A stretch of DNA of 64,000 bases from Acetobacter papayae JCM 25143 (GTDB lineage: Bacteria > Pseudomonadota > Alphaproteobacteria > Acetobacterales > Acetobacteraceae): the NCBI RefSeq assembly GCF_000613285.1, contig NZ_BAIN01000009.1, forward strand, positions 1 through 64,000, read 5' to 3'. Positions 54,784 to 64,000 of this stretch are shown here, one piece after another (positions within the stretch are counted from its first letter, which is position 1; each line of letters opens with the position of its first letter). Below the pieces are notes generated by a model. The model searched no databases. It was given only the letters and a program-made list of their open reading frames with translations, and was not told where the DNA came from. The position numbers and the translations under genes are program-made.

Positions 54784-55086
54784 GGCCGGTTCTCCATTCA
54801 ATCCGGGATACACAAGCCCTTCACGCGCTTGGTATCTCCTCTTCTGCCTTTGAACCTATAGAGGATAAAGGCTGGCGCGCCAGATGTTCCGCCCCAACTT
54901 TATGCCAACGCTCCGGGCCGGGGCTTTGTGGACACAGCGCGGCCCCGGTGCGGCGCTCCATTTCGGTGCGGCTTTCCATTGACCGGGGCATGGAGCATTC
55001 CCATTATTTAAGGCAATGGATAAAAAGACAAAGACAATGCCCGGCGCGGGTTCCGCCATTGGGCAAGACATGGAGAAACCGGTTGC
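54784..55086. other. Divergent promoter region
   Basis: About 300 bp between the leftward UbiK/YbjN unit and the rightward DnaJ-type gene. The minus-strand ORF across it is a shadow with no folded-protein pattern. It presumably holds both promoters; no box is clear enough to mark. Confidence 0.4.
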
Positions 55087-55959
55087 ATGAGCGGACGTGA
55101 TCCCTACGAGGTTCTTGGTGTAGCAAGGACAGCCAGCCAGGATGACATCCGCAAGGCATATCGCAAGCTGGCCAAGAAATATCACCCGGACCTCAACCCG
55201 GATGACAAAAAGGCCGAAGAGCAGTTCAAGGCCGTCAATCAGGCCAATGATCTGCTGTCCGATGCGGAAAAGCGCGCCCGTTTTGACCGGGGTGAAATAG
55301 ACGCCTCGGGTCAGGAACGGGCTCCCCACGGCTATGGCGGCGGCTTTCATGGCGGTGGCGCAGGCGGCGGGTTTAATGAGGAAAACCTCAATGACCTGTT
55401 CGGCAGCATGTTCGGCGGGTTTGGCGGCGCGCGCGGGCGTCGGGGCGGGCCACGACAGGGGGCGGACTCGTCCTACGCGCTCAAAGTCAGCTTTCAGGAT
55501 GCGGTCAACGGCACCACGTCGCGCGTTTCCCTGCCTGATGGCAGCACGCTGGATGTAAAAATCCCGCCGGGGATAGAGGATGGTCAGGTGCTGCGCCTGC
55601 GCGGCAAAGGTAATCCCGGCGTGCAGGGCGGGCCGGATGGCGATGCGCTGATTACCGTAACCGTGCAGCCCGACGCCACTTACACGCGTGATGGTGTGGA
55701 CCTGCGTGAGACCCTGCCGGTTGATATCAAAACAGCTGTGCTGGGCGGCCCCATTATGGTGCCGACGCCTACCGGCACAGTCAGGATGAATGTGCCCGCA
55801 AATTCCGACAGCGGCACGGTGCTGCGCCTGCGCGGCAAGGGCGTGCAGGCTTACGGCAAGCGCGAGGCGGGCAACCTGTATGTCACGCTACAGGTCAAGA
55901 TCGGCAAGGCCGATGCCGCACTGGAAACCTTCCTGAAGGACTGGACCCCGCAGGCCTGA
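55087..55959 (+). CDS. CbpA-type DnaJ co-chaperone
   Basis: This 290-residue J-domain protein has a J domain at residues 4-66 with the essential HPD in [18 protein letters not shown] Gly/Phe-rich linker ([36 protein letters not shown]) and two C-terminal substrate-binding beta domains follow ([60 protein letters not shown]). It has no zinc-finger cysteines, so it belongs to the CbpA/DjlA-like class II type rather than DnaJ itself. It should stimulate DnaK ATPase. Single gene. Confidence 0.92.
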   Translation: MSGRDPYEVLGVARTASQDDIRKAYRKLAKKYHPDLNPDDKKAEEQFKAVNQANDLLSDAEKRARFDRGEIDASGQERAPHGYGGGFHGGGAGGGFNEENLNDLFGSMFGGFGGARGRRGGPRQGADSSYALKVSFQDAVNGTTSRVSLPDGSTLDVKIPPGIEDGQVLRLRGKGNPGVQGGPDGDALITVTVQPDATYTRDGVDLRETLPVDIKTAVLGGPIMVPTPTGTVRMNVPANSDSGTVLRLRGKGVQAYGKREAGNLYVTLQVKIGKADAALETFLKDWTPQA

Positions 55960-56070
55960 ACGCAGCCGGGTTGATGCCTGCCGCTTTGAATGTGGCAGGC
56001 TGGTGCCCACTACCTGCCCGGCTGGTTATGGCCGTGCGGACAGGCCCGCGCTGGCAGCCGCGTAGTGCTG

Positions 56071-56532
56071 TCAGGGGTTCTGGGTGCGGGTGTCGTCACG
56101 GTAGAGCGGCAGTTCCATTTTATGGCCTTCCGTGCTGTCGATAACCAGCAGCGCCGTGTTTTCTGATTGCAAGGTGAAGGTCAGCTTCAGGGGCGGGCTG
56201 GAGGTTGTCCAGCTTGCACCATCAACCCGTGAGAGGCTGAAATGCTCCTGCTTGACCACCCGGCTGTACATCGGGGGGAGTGTTAGCATCAGGCGGGCGG
56301 CAGGCCCCATTGCCCGGTTGGCCGCAACCTCAATAGCATCGGCGGCGGACATCATTGCCCATGTGCCGCAGAAAAGGGCTGTCGGGTAGCTGCCCTTGTG
56401 TTCCGGCGCGCTGGCTTTGGCCGCGTGTGTCGCCGGAGCGGGTTTGGTGTCCGGCTGTGCGGTGGCGTTTGCGGCCAGAGCGGGGCTGATGCTCAAGAGC
56501 AGCGCTGCGGAAAAACTGAAAAAACGGGTCAT
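56071..56532 (-). CDS. Exported hypothetical protein
   Basis: This 153-residue protein has a clear signal peptide (FFSFSAALLLSISPALAA) followed by a low-complexity Ala/Pro/Thr/Lys linker and a soluble domain (LFCGTWAMMSAADAIEVAAN, LKLTFTLQSENTALLVIDST). A single cysteine lies near residue 55. It matches no family I know. It is convergent with the DnaJ-type gene and expected in the periplasm. Confidence 0.72.
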   Translation of the reverse strand: MTRFFSFSAALLLSISPALAANATAQPDTKPAPATHAAKASAPEHKGSYPTALFCGTWAMMSAADAIEVAANRAMGPAARLMLTLPPMYSRVVKQEHFSLSRVDGASWTTSSPPLKLTFTLQSENTALLVIDSTEGHKMELPLYRDDTRTQNP

Positions 56533-56805
56533 GCCAGCTCCATGAAATACAAGGCCGTTCCACGGTGCGGCAAACCGCCTCGGGGCCGGCTCTCCTGTGT
56601 GCCGTATTCTGGGGGCATGCGTCCAGTGCTTGACGGCAGCCCACCCCGGACCGGATAAGAAAGGCAGGGCATGCCGCGCGCCTTGAAAACATCAGGCTGC
56701 AAACCCCGATGACAGGGGGCGAAATAGCGCCAGACAGGTACGGTGGCAGGAGCCATGACGCGACGATGACAGGGGCCGTTACAGCCTCGCGGAAGGGAAC
56801 AGACC

Positions 56806-56952
56806 ATGGGTGAATCGCTCACGCAGGCGGATACTGGTCAGGCATCGGAACGGATTGGCCTGCGCGAAGGTGCCCAGATGGCGGGGGCCATGCTGTTTGT
56901 GCTCGCGGTTCTGGCACTGGGCCTGCACGCTATTTCCTACGCGGGCTACTGA
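56806..56952 (+). CDS. Small single-pass membrane protein (48 aa)
   Basis: ATG 56806, with GGAAGGGA 8 bases upstream, opens 48 codons. A charged N-terminus (SLTQADTGQASERIGLREGA) leads into one transmembrane helix (MAGAMLFVLAVLALGLHAIS) and the end YAGY. It has the look of a genuine short membrane protein and lies alone between the exported protein and the 2OG-Fe oxygenase gene. No family is known to me. Confidence 0.55.
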   Translation: MGESLTQADTGQASERIGLREGAQMAGAMLFVLAVLALGLHAISYAGY

Positions 56953-56997
56953 ACGCACGGCCACACCCGGTGTGGCCGCATTTACTCCTGTTGCCGC

Positions 56998-57755
56998 TTA
57001 TTCGTGCCGCAGGGTTACAACCAGCACATCGCGCCAGCCGGGGCGCGTGGGGTCGTTCGGTTCAACCGGCGTGACCCATGATAGACGCGGTTATCGTTTA
57101 CGAAGGCGGTATCGAGCGGCTGGGTCAGGGTAAAACTGCCCACAAGCTGGCGGTTGAGATCGTGGATTGAGGTTTCGCCACAGGCCACGTTCTCGCGCCG
57201 GATCATGATAACGCACACCCAGTCCACGCCATCACGGTGCAGCCCTTCTGGTGTGGGGTGGCCGGGTTTGTCGGATTGCGCCTCAATGCGGAACTGGTGC
57301 GTTTCCGCATGCCATGAGCCGGGCCTGCGTGCAGGGGGTGTCAGGTCTGTTGCCACCCGGCAGACAAGCCGCAGAATGGCCTCCAGCGCTGGGCTGGTTG
57401 CGGTCTCAGGCAGGAAGGGTTCGAACCAGCGTTCGATCCCGCCATTGAGGGTATTATAATCGCGGCTCTGGTAATGGGGCTGGTGCGGCTTACGGCTGAT
57501 TGTCTCGCCGCTGAGCGAAAACGTGGCATAGCGCCGCCGCCGGTAGCGCCCGCCATCGGCCATATAGAGATCCACCCCCAGATCGTTCCAGCTTGCGGCA
57601 AACTGGTCCCACTGCGTCAGCCCCGGCAGCAGACTGTGCATTGCTTCGGCCTGTACAAACACGAAACCATCGTGCGCCAGCGGATTTTCCAGAAGGGTCT
57701 GAAGGGGAGACCGCGTCTCTTCCGGCTGGGAAGGGGGCGGGACGATGGTGGACAT
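56998..57755 (-). CDS. 2OG-Fe(II) oxygenase family protein (frameshifted near its end)
   Basis: This protein of about 252 residues resembles the 2OG-Fe_Oxy_2 type (BsmA-like). Conserved stretches are YRRRRYATFSLSGETISRKP, WHAETHQFRIEAQ, PTPEGLHRDGVDWVCVIMIR (His and Asp as iron ligands) and VNDNRVYHGV (distal His). The frame as read ends at 57015; one base at about 57075 restores TPVEPNDPTRPGWRDVLVVT with a stop at 56998. The start MSTIVPPPSQ at 57755 avoids a long Arg/Pro-rich extension without homology. The substrate of the family is poorly known. Confidence 0.82.
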
Positions 57756-57843
57756 GAGAGCGTTTCCTGCAATCTGCGCCGCATCAGGGGCGGCGCGGCC
57801 AGTCTGCCCCAAACCAGCCGCGCCGAACAGACACCCCGCAGCC

Positions 57844-60309
57844 TCAGGCCGGGGGTGTTGCCGGTTTTTGCGCGCTGTCCGCAATGGTTGCGGGCGCATA
57901 CGCGGCTTCGGGCATGGCATCCAGCGCCAGATGCATAGGAATACCCGGCGGGGAGGTGGTGTAGGCGGTGGGTGTGTAGAACTTGATCCCCGCCTTCGCC
58001 ATTTTCAGGGCGATGCGGCGGTAGAACTCGCGCTGCACTTTCCATTTCATCATCGGTGCGGTTCTGATGATACCAATCAGCACGGCACCGTTCTGGTCAG
58101 AGCTATCCACCCCCAGATCCGTGTAGTCGGACAGGATCAGCGGGCCGAAGGCGTCTTCCTTACGCATTTCCGTGATGGTGTCTTTCATGATCTGCGCGAC
58201 TTTTACCGAGTCCTCGCTCAGGTCGAGCGTTTGGCGCACGATAATCTGGTTGAAGTCACGCGCGGTGTTGGCGATCGATGTCACGGACGAAAAGGGGATG
58301 ATATGCAGGTCGCCATCGAAAGAGCGCACCCGCAGCGTGCGGATGGAAAGATGCTCCACCGTACCGGCCACACCGCCGGTTGTTACCCAGTCCCCTACCT
58401 GTATCGCGTCTTCTGCCAGCATGAAAAAGCCGGTGATCACGTCCTTGACCAGACTTTGTGAACCAAAGGACAGGCCAACACCCAGAATGCCCGCCCCTGT
58501 CAGCAGTGGGGCAACATTGATCCCGATCTGGGAGAGGGTGGTAACGGCCACGAACACGATAATGATCGTAAGCAGAAAGGTGCGGATAATCGGCAGAATG
58601 GTGCGCAACCGCGCCGCACGCCCCGCCTGCGAGGAGGATGCGTAGCGTGTGATCTGCTTGTTCAGCAGCCCGTTAACCAGTTCCCACGCCACGGCGGCTA
58701 CGGCCATGCCGATAACAAGGCAGATCGCCGCCCCCAGCAGGCGCGTGCCAATGGGTGAGTCACTGAAGAAGTGCAGCGCAGGCAGCCCCCAGCTCTGGGC
58801 CAGAGCAATCAGGGTGAGCAGGATCAGGAACGCCGTCATGATCCTGCGTACGAAGGGGTAGTAGAAATCAGCGCGTTTTTGCAGGTCAGGATACTGTGCC
58901 TGCAACTCGGGGCTGACCCGGAACAGCCTGTCCTGCAAGCCGTAAACGAGCAGGGCCACCACACGCGAGAGCACCAGAAAAAGCAGGCTGAGCAGCGAGC
59001 CGTGCAAAATCCACTGGTAGCCGCCCTTGAGATGGGCCGCCCAGACAAACCACAACGCCATGTCCAGAAACATGACCGGCACCCACCACAGCCGCGCCAG
59101 AGAACTGACAAAGCCCCAGAGCGCATTTTTGCGCCGCCATTCTTCGGAGGGCTGGAGTGCGGAGCCGACAATGGAGCGGATACGCCAGATAAACGCGGCA
59201 ATAATCAGATGCTGGATCAGCACCACGGCGCGCAGCATGGCATCCACACCGCGTGTGGCCATGTCGAACTCGCTGCCCAGCGTGGACAGGCAGATAACCA
59301 GCGAAGGGGCCGCCACTAGCACGTTCCACCAGCGTGTAAGCAGGCGGGCCGTAGTGTCGGAGGCAGGCACAAGACGGATAACGGGTGAGCGCGGGGCCAG
59401 CGTGGTTTCCACAACCAGATACAGGCCGCGGGCAATGGCATAGGCGTTGACAAGGGTAATCGTGACAGTGCTGGCCTGATCCGTGGTGGTCAGGAATTCC
59501 GCGCCCAGATAGCCCAGCAGCAGGCACACGCCCACAGGCACGAGCTTGATGAGGAAATGCAGCACGTTATAGGGCACACGCACGAGGTAGCGCAGTACTT
59601 CATTGCCGCGCCTCTGGTCGGTTTCGCGTGCCTGAATGGAGTTCTGGTCGGCGTCGTCATGGTTTTCGGAGGTGCTTTCCTGCACGTTGGCGGTGGCTTG
59701 CGCCATGGCCTGCCGTGCCTCGCGGGCCTCGGCATGGCGGGTGACGGAAAGCAGGGGCCGCTTGAGGGCAATGCTGGCCCCCCGTTCGGCCAGCAGGCCT
59801 ACGATCAGAATCAGAAAGGCGCGGGTGAAGGAGTCCGTCAGCTTCTGGCGCAGGTCAGGTGTATGGAGCACATGGTGCATCCATGTGCCGACAACGCCCA
59901 GATCCGTGAACAGGCTGGTGAAATTCTGAACGTAAGACTGTGCCGTGTCGCCCAGAACACCAAGCTCGGAATGGACATCCGTATCCAGCATGGCCTGAGT
60001 GCCCGGGGTGCCGGGGCTCTGCTTGGCGGCAGGTGCCGCGGGCAGTCCTTTGGCCATGAGCGAGAGCGTGCGCGAGAATTCCGCGCGTTTCTGCGGGTCG
60101 TTCAGCACGGACAGAAGCTGCTGGGCATCTTGCTGGCTGAGCCCGTTTGCCGGTGTGGCTGCGGCTGTGTCGGCCGCGCGAGCACTGGTGTTCAGGGTCA
60201 GGCTCAGCAGGCCAAGGCAGAGCCCGGCGAGCATCATAAACACTCTGAATAGACGGGAAGGAACGCGTTTCTGTCCTTCAGGGCCGGAGGGGCGGACATG
60301 AGGGCGCAT
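57844..60309 (-). CDS. Large MscS-type mechanosensitive channel
   Basis: This 821-residue membrane protein has a signal-like N-terminus ending SARAADT, an extended periplasmic/helical N-terminal region and about ten transmembrane segments. The MscS core near residues 590-760 includes the pore helix (LLTGAGILGVGLSFGSQSLV), KDVITGFFMLAEDAIQVGDW and the beta domain (LSIRTLRVRSFDGDLHIIPF, SVTSIANTARDFNQII). The C-terminus is Pro/Ala-rich. The length fits large YbdG/MscM-like channels that release solutes on osmotic downshift. ATG 60309 with an upstream GAGG is preferred over the longer frame. Confidence 0.9.
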   Translation of the reverse strand: MRPHVRPSGPEGQKRVPSRLFRVFMMLAGLCLGLLSLTLNTSARAADTAAATPANGLSQQDAQQLLSVLNDPQKRAEFSRTLSLMAKGLPAAPAAKQSPGTPGTQAMLDTDVHSELGVLGDTAQSYVQNFTSLFTDLGVVGTWMHHVLHTPDLRQKLTDSFTRAFLILIVGLLAERGASIALKRPLLSVTRHAEAREARQAMAQATANVQESTSENHDDADQNSIQARETDQRRGNEVLRYLVRVPYNVLHFLIKLVPVGVCLLLGYLGAEFLTTTDQASTVTITLVNAYAIARGLYLVVETTLAPRSPVIRLVPASDTTARLLTRWWNVLVAAPSLVICLSTLGSEFDMATRGVDAMLRAVVLIQHLIIAAFIWRIRSIVGSALQPSEEWRRKNALWGFVSSLARLWWVPVMFLDMALWFVWAAHLKGGYQWILHGSLLSLLFLVLSRVVALLVYGLQDRLFRVSPELQAQYPDLQKRADFYYPFVRRIMTAFLILLTLIALAQSWGLPALHFFSDSPIGTRLLGAAICLVIGMAVAAVAWELVNGLLNKQITRYASSSQAGRAARLRTILPIIRTFLLTIIIVFVAVTTLSQIGINVAPLLTGAGILGVGLSFGSQSLVKDVITGFFMLAEDAIQVGDWVTTGGVAGTVEHLSIRTLRVRSFDGDLHIIPFSSVTSIANTARDFNQIIVRQTLDLSEDSVKVAQIMKDTITEMRKEDAFGPLILSDYTDLGVDSSDQNGAVLIGIIRTAPMMKWKVQREFYRRIALKMAKAGIKFYTPTAYTTSPPGIPMHLALDAMPEAAYAPATIADSAQKPATPPA

Positions 60310-60444
60310 GGCGGCCTCATGCGTGAGAAAACGGGTCTGGTCCGGGCTGGTAGCTACCATGGGGTGCCATATCCTTTTTCTGATGAAGGAACAGGAAAAA
60401 AAAGCAGGCCCCGCCCTGAACGGGCTGGGGCCGTGTGCGCGCGT

Positions 60445-61116
60445 TCAGCCCCGGGGGCGGAAGGATACGGTGCGCGGCTCGTCGTGGCGGATCACAAGCG
60501 TGCCCGCGATCAGATCATGCAGGCCCTGTTTGCGGCGGGTAAAGGCTACCATCAGCACGCCGATATACAGGAACGGAAAGGAGATGAAGGCCTTGACCGC
60601 AAAGCGCACCACTGCGCGCGGCAGCGAGATACGCTCGCCCGAGAGGGTAACAACCCGCAGGCGGCACAGCAGCTTACCGGGGGTGGCCTGCAGGCGGGAG
60701 GATTCGAACAGGACGAAATACAGCGCAGGCAGCAGGGCCAGCAGCACACTGCCGGGTGTCTGCCAGTTGCCGGTCTGGATATGGGGCACCAGCACCGACA
60801 CCCCATGCAGCAGGTGGTCATAGGGCTGCGGGTTACCCGCGAAGGCTGCAATATCGACCACATTGGTGGACTGGCCATCCGCCCCCGATATGGGCAGCTC
60901 CTGCCAGCGGACGGAAATTTCCGGCCCCACAAACAGCCCCACGACGCCCTCGGTCACGGATAGCAGGAGTGAATCGACCAGAAACGCCCAGACACGCCAC
61001 CAGAACCCGGCATAAACCCACACCGGGGCCTGAGGGCTAAACCATGCACCGTTATCCGGCGCGGGTGGAGCGGAAGGGGCAGCGCCCCAGCCGGGGGGCG
61101 GCGTAAACGTGGACAT
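60445..61116 (-). CDS. RDD family membrane protein
   Basis: This 223-residue protein has a Pro-rich cytoplasmic N-terminus and an RDD domain. YAGFWWRVWAFLVDSLLLS contains the Arg and Asp after which the family is named, followed by a second long helix (VLLALLPALYFVLFESSR) and ATPGKLLCRLRVVTLSGER. The later helix carries AVVRFAVKAFISFPFLYIGV. The start MSTFTPPPGWG at 61116 is typical. The role of RDD proteins is mostly unknown (some are transporters). The argJ gene ends 21 bp upstream. Confidence 0.87.
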   Translation of the reverse strand: MSTFTPPPGWGAAPSAPPAPDNGAWFSPQAPVWVYAGFWWRVWAFLVDSLLLSVTEGVVGLFVGPEISVRWQELPISGADGQSTNVVDIAAFAGNPQPYDHLLHGVSVLVPHIQTGNWQTPGSVLLALLPALYFVLFESSRLQATPGKLLCRLRVVTLSGERISLPRAVVRFAVKAFISFPFLYIGVLMVAFTRRKQGLHDLIAGTLVIRHDEPRTVSFRPRG

Positions 61117-61136
61117 TGAAAGCCTGCTCCGGGTTT

Positions 61137-62377
61137 TCAGCTCCGGTAGGAGCCGTTGATGTCGATATAGCCGTGGGTCAGATCGCAGCTCCATGCGCGG
61201 GCATGGCCTTCGCCCAGCCCCAGATCAACAGCGATGGAGATTTCCTGCCCCTTCATGTGGGCAACCACCGGGGTTTCGTCATAGCCATCGCGCACTGTGC
61301 CGTTCTGGGCGATACATACTCCGCCTATGGAAACGCTGAGCGTATCACGGTCTGCGGGTTCGCCGCATTTCCCAACGGCCATGACAACGCGGCCCCAGTT
61401 GGCGTCTTCCCCCGCAATAGCGGTCTTGACCAGAGGGGAGTTGCCGATAGCCATGGCCACACGCCAGGCCGAATCATCGGAAACCGCGCCGGTGACATCA
61501 ATGGTCATGAGCTTGGTCGCTCCTTCGCCATCGCGGATCACCATCAGGGCCAGCTCTTCAAGCAGGCTGTCCAGCGCCTGACGGAAGGCCGCCAGTTCCG
61601 GGGCATCGGGGGCTGTGCTTGCGGGCGGGGCATTGCCTGCCGCACCCGTGGCGAACAGCAGCACCATATCGGAAGTGGAGGTGTCGGAATCGACCGTGAT
61701 GCAGTTGAATGTCCGCTTGACCCCGGCAGACAGCATGGCCTGCAGAAGTGCCGCGGGCAGGGCCGCATCCGTTGCAACAAAAGACAGCATGGTGGCCATG
61801 TCGGGCGCGATCATGCCACTGCCCTTGGCCATGCCCTGAATGGTTACTTCAACCCCGCCCAGCAGGGCTGTACGTCGCGCGGCTTTGGGGAAGGTATCGG
61901 TGGTCATGATCCGCGTGCGGCGGCTTCCCAGCCGGTTTCGCTCAGGGCGTCATGCAGGGCGGGCAGGGCGGCGGTAATGCGCTCGGCAGGCAGGATTTCA
62001 CCAATCACGCCTGTGGAGGCTAGATAGACCTCACCGGGTGCGCATTGGGTCAGCTTGGCTGCGGCCTGTGCTGTCTGCTCGCAGGTTTCACGCCCGGCGC
62101 GGCCGGTAAATACGTTGGCGTTGCCCGCGTTCACCACTAGTGCGCGCGCACGGCCTTCGGGCAGGATGGCTCGGCACCAGTCCACCGGCGCGCCGGGGCA
62201 TTTGGAACGGGTGAAAACACCCGCCACGGTGGTGCCAGCGTCAAACTCCGCCAGAACAAGGTCCGTACGGCCTTTGTAGCGAATGCCTGCGGCAATGGCC
62301 CCCAGACGAACCCCGCGTACCGGGCCCAGTTCAGGCAGGGGGAGAGCAAGCGGAGAAACGGGAAGAGGCTGCGCCAT
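61137..62377 (-). CDS. argJ: Bifunctional ornithine acetyltransferase/N-acetylglutamate synthase (frameshifted as read)
   Basis: ArgJ recycles the acetyl group in arginine synthesis. The alpha part ([52 protein letters not shown]) reads from 62377, and the beta part ([37 protein letters not shown]) from the next frame to 61137. One missing base at about 61911 separates them. The autocleavage threonine lies in the [10 protein letters not shown] motif; [16 protein letters not shown] and [15 protein letters not shown] are further signatures. Corrected length is about 413 residues. The split happens before the self-cleavage site, so a real break would kill the enzyme. Confidence 0.9.
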
Positions 62378-62503
62378 GAGGCGGAATCCTTGAACGGGAA
62401 GGACTGGTGGGCAGAATTGAATACGGGCGGGGATCATACCCGCCCGTTCCGTAGTCAGCCACCCCATGGCGGCAGGGCGCTACGGGGTGGGGTTATGCCT
62501 GAC

Positions 62504-63450
62504 TTATTTCTTGGCAGGTGCGGCTGCGGCACCGGCCGGTGTGGCCGGGGCGTTGGGCAGCTGCTTGCCGCTGGTGGGGTCGAAGCGCACGACTTTCACC
62601 TGTGCTGCGGCTTTATCCACGGCTTCACGCACGTATTTCTGGATCAGGGCCTGACGGATCTTGTCACGCACGGAATCCAGCGACGGCACGGGGTCCGTGC
62701 GGGTGTCGAGCACCTGAATGACGTGGTAGCCATACTGGCTCTTGACCGGAGTGGTGCTGATATCGCCCTTTTTCATGGCGAAAGCGGCATCGGAGAAGGC
62801 GGGGATCATGTCGCCCTTCTTGAACCAGCCAAGATCGCCACCGTTCTGCTGGGCGCTGCCCTTGTCGGTGGAGAGTTCAGATGCCAGCTTGCCGAAATCC
62901 GCACCGGCTTTCAGCTTCTTGATGACATCCTGCGCCTCGGCTTCGGTCTTGAGCAGGATGTGCCGTGCATGCACTTCCTTTTCAGGAGCCTTGTTGGCGT
63001 AGTTTTCTTCGTAATACTTCGTCATGTCCGCATCCGTCAGGTGCGGCATGACAGACTGCGACAGCCAAGCGTTCTGCAGCGCCGTATCGGCGGCAGAGGT
63101 CATCAGCTTCTGGGTTTCAGGCTTTTTGTCCAGCCCGTCCTTGTGAGCCGCGATCAGGATCGCCTTCTGGTCGATCAGCTGGTTGACCAGCATGGGAATG
63201 ATCACGTTGGGCGGGAGCTGGCGCATCTGCGGGGGAATGCTGCCCGCTGCTTCCTGCACATCCGCGAGGGTGATTTTTTCACCGTTCACGGTCGCGACGA
63301 CAGAAGCCGGGTCAGCCGGTTTTTCCTTGTCAGCAGCCGGAGCCGCAGCGGGAGGAGCAGCAGGGGCAGCCGCGTAGGAGGGGTGAACCAGCAGGGATGA
63401 GCCAGCAGGGCGGCAGTAGCCAGCCCGGACGCGTAAGACGTGAACCGCAT
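62504..63450 (-). CDS. Parvulin-type peptidyl-prolyl isomerase (signal region frameshifted)
   Basis: This periplasmic foldase of the PrsA/SurA group would have about 315 residues. The true start appears to be ATG 63450 (MRFTSYASGLATAALLA), giving a signal peptide that joins the main frame (LLVHPSYAAAPAAPPAAAPA) if one base is added at about 63400. The N-terminal chaperone part has VNGEKITLADVQEAAGSIPP. The rotamase domain has VHARHILLKTEAEAQDVIKK, GGDLGWFKKGDMIPAF and YGYHVIQVLDTRTD. The C-terminus is Ala/Pro-rich. It is divergent from secA, which fits a role in export and folding. Confidence 0.87.
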
Positions 63451-63744
63451 GAAATTCAGAACCTTGCACAGGTAAAAACTGTCTACCCTGTATGAAGGAG
63501 GCTAACCGGCCCGGCAAGCCCTGTTTCTTGTGGTTTCGCTCTGCCGTTGCGGCTGGTGGGGCGGGTGCGCGGGCGGTGCCGAGGGGGACAAAAGGGAGGG
63601 GTTGGTTGACCGCAGACCAGCCCGGTCCTATTTTGCGGAGCAAGCCATGCCCAAGACAGGCCTGCGCGCGCTGGTGCCATTGCCGTTGCGTCAGGCGTCA
63701 TGAGCGTAACATTCGTAAGGCGGTTCAGTTCCGGAAAGGTGTTC

Positions 63745-64000
63745 ATGTTTTCTCGCGTCATCCGCGCCCTGTTTGGCACAGCCAATGAGCGGACACTCAA
63801 GGTTTTCCAGCGCCGAGTGCAGGAAATCAACGCGCTTGAACCGCAGATCCAGGCTCTGGATGATGCAGCCCTTGCCGCAAAAACTCAGGAATTCCGGGCC
63901 CGTCTGGGCAACGGTGCGACACTGGACGAGCTTTTGCCCGAGGCCTTTGCCGTTACGCGCGAAGCGGCGCGGCGCGTGCTGGGCATGCGGCATTTCGATG
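63745..64000 (+). CDS. secA: Preprotein translocase ATPase SecA, 5' end (partial)
   Basis: ATG 63745 opens the N-terminus of SecA, which drives proteins through SecYEG. The visible 85 residues follow the family: [40 protein letters not shown] and [20 protein letters not shown]. The gene runs off the right edge of the window before the Walker motifs. The start fits the known N-terminus (the initial helix followed by the NE/ERxLK motif). Confidence 0.94.
   Translation, partial: MFSRVIRALFGTANERTLKVFQRRVQEINALEPQIQALDDAALAAKTQEFRARLGNGATLDELLPEAFAVTREAARRVLGMRHFD

Noticed and set aside
54856-55350. 164-codon ORF on the - strand
   Set aside because: It covers the promoter and the J-domain of the DnaJ-type gene in antisense and looks like a shadow.

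Overview
The window looks like the chromosome of an alphaproteobacterium, most likely an acetic acid bacterium (Acetobacteraceae). This is inferred from the high GC of the core genes, the order mnmE-mnmG-rsmG-parA-parB, the hisB-hisH-hisA-hisF-hisE operon and the style of the proteins; no database was searched. Two perfect parS sites lie inside mnmE and rsmG beside parAB, an arrangement common near replication origins.

Layout. 1-6.8 kb: end of a Gly/Trp-rich protein gene, ogt, then mnmE-mnmG-rsmG-parA-parB and tRNA-Lys(CTT). 6.88-18.88 kb: an 11.95-kb integrated element bounded by a perfect 51-bp repeat of the tRNA-Lys 3' part. It carries a serine recombinase, a DUF927 helicase-like protein, a Toprim primase, a Bro-N antirepressor, an AlpA-like regulator, a pair of Tat-signal paralogues, an XRE repressor followed by AT-rich membrane-protein genes (with a decayed duplicate of that module), a tyrosine integrase, and one family of 9-bp repeats at both ends. 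It has no virion or conjugation genes, so it resembles a phage satellite or plasmid-like integrative element. 19.2-28.4 kb: a small secreted repeat protein and a Fur-boxed heme locus: hemO-exbB-exbD-tonB, divergent from a TonB-dependent receptor, hmuTUV, an IsdG/HmuQ-like monooxygenase and an Ivy-type lysozyme inhibitor. 28.4-38.6 kb: PIG-V-like glycosyltransferase, DUF4186, UbiH-type hydroxylase, nitroreductase, HIT protein, his operon and NAD synthase. 38.8-41.1 kb: tRNA-Gly, a short ExoVII-like protein and small ORFs. 41.6-49.5 kb: a tightly packed catabolic cluster of an SsuABC/NMT1-type importer, two SDRs, a creatininase, two overlapping arginase-family hydrolases and a LysR regulator, probably for a creatinine-like or guanidino compound. 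50-64 kb: HU, MFS exporter, tRNA-Gln, COQ9-proC-UbiK/YbjN, a CbpA-type DnaJ, a 2OG-Fe oxygenase, an MscS-type channel, an RDD protein, argJ, a parvulin isomerase and the start of secA.

Caveat. About 22 single-base frameshifts interrupt otherwise well-conserved reading frames, in the core genes parA and argJ as well as in accessory genes. Most look like one missing base in a short GC run; two look like one extra base in A8/T8 tracts. Residual sequencing error is the simplest explanation. Such genes are listed as single CDS spanning the frameshift, with the break position given, rather than as pseudogenes. Only the decayed xre copy in the island is called a pseudogene.
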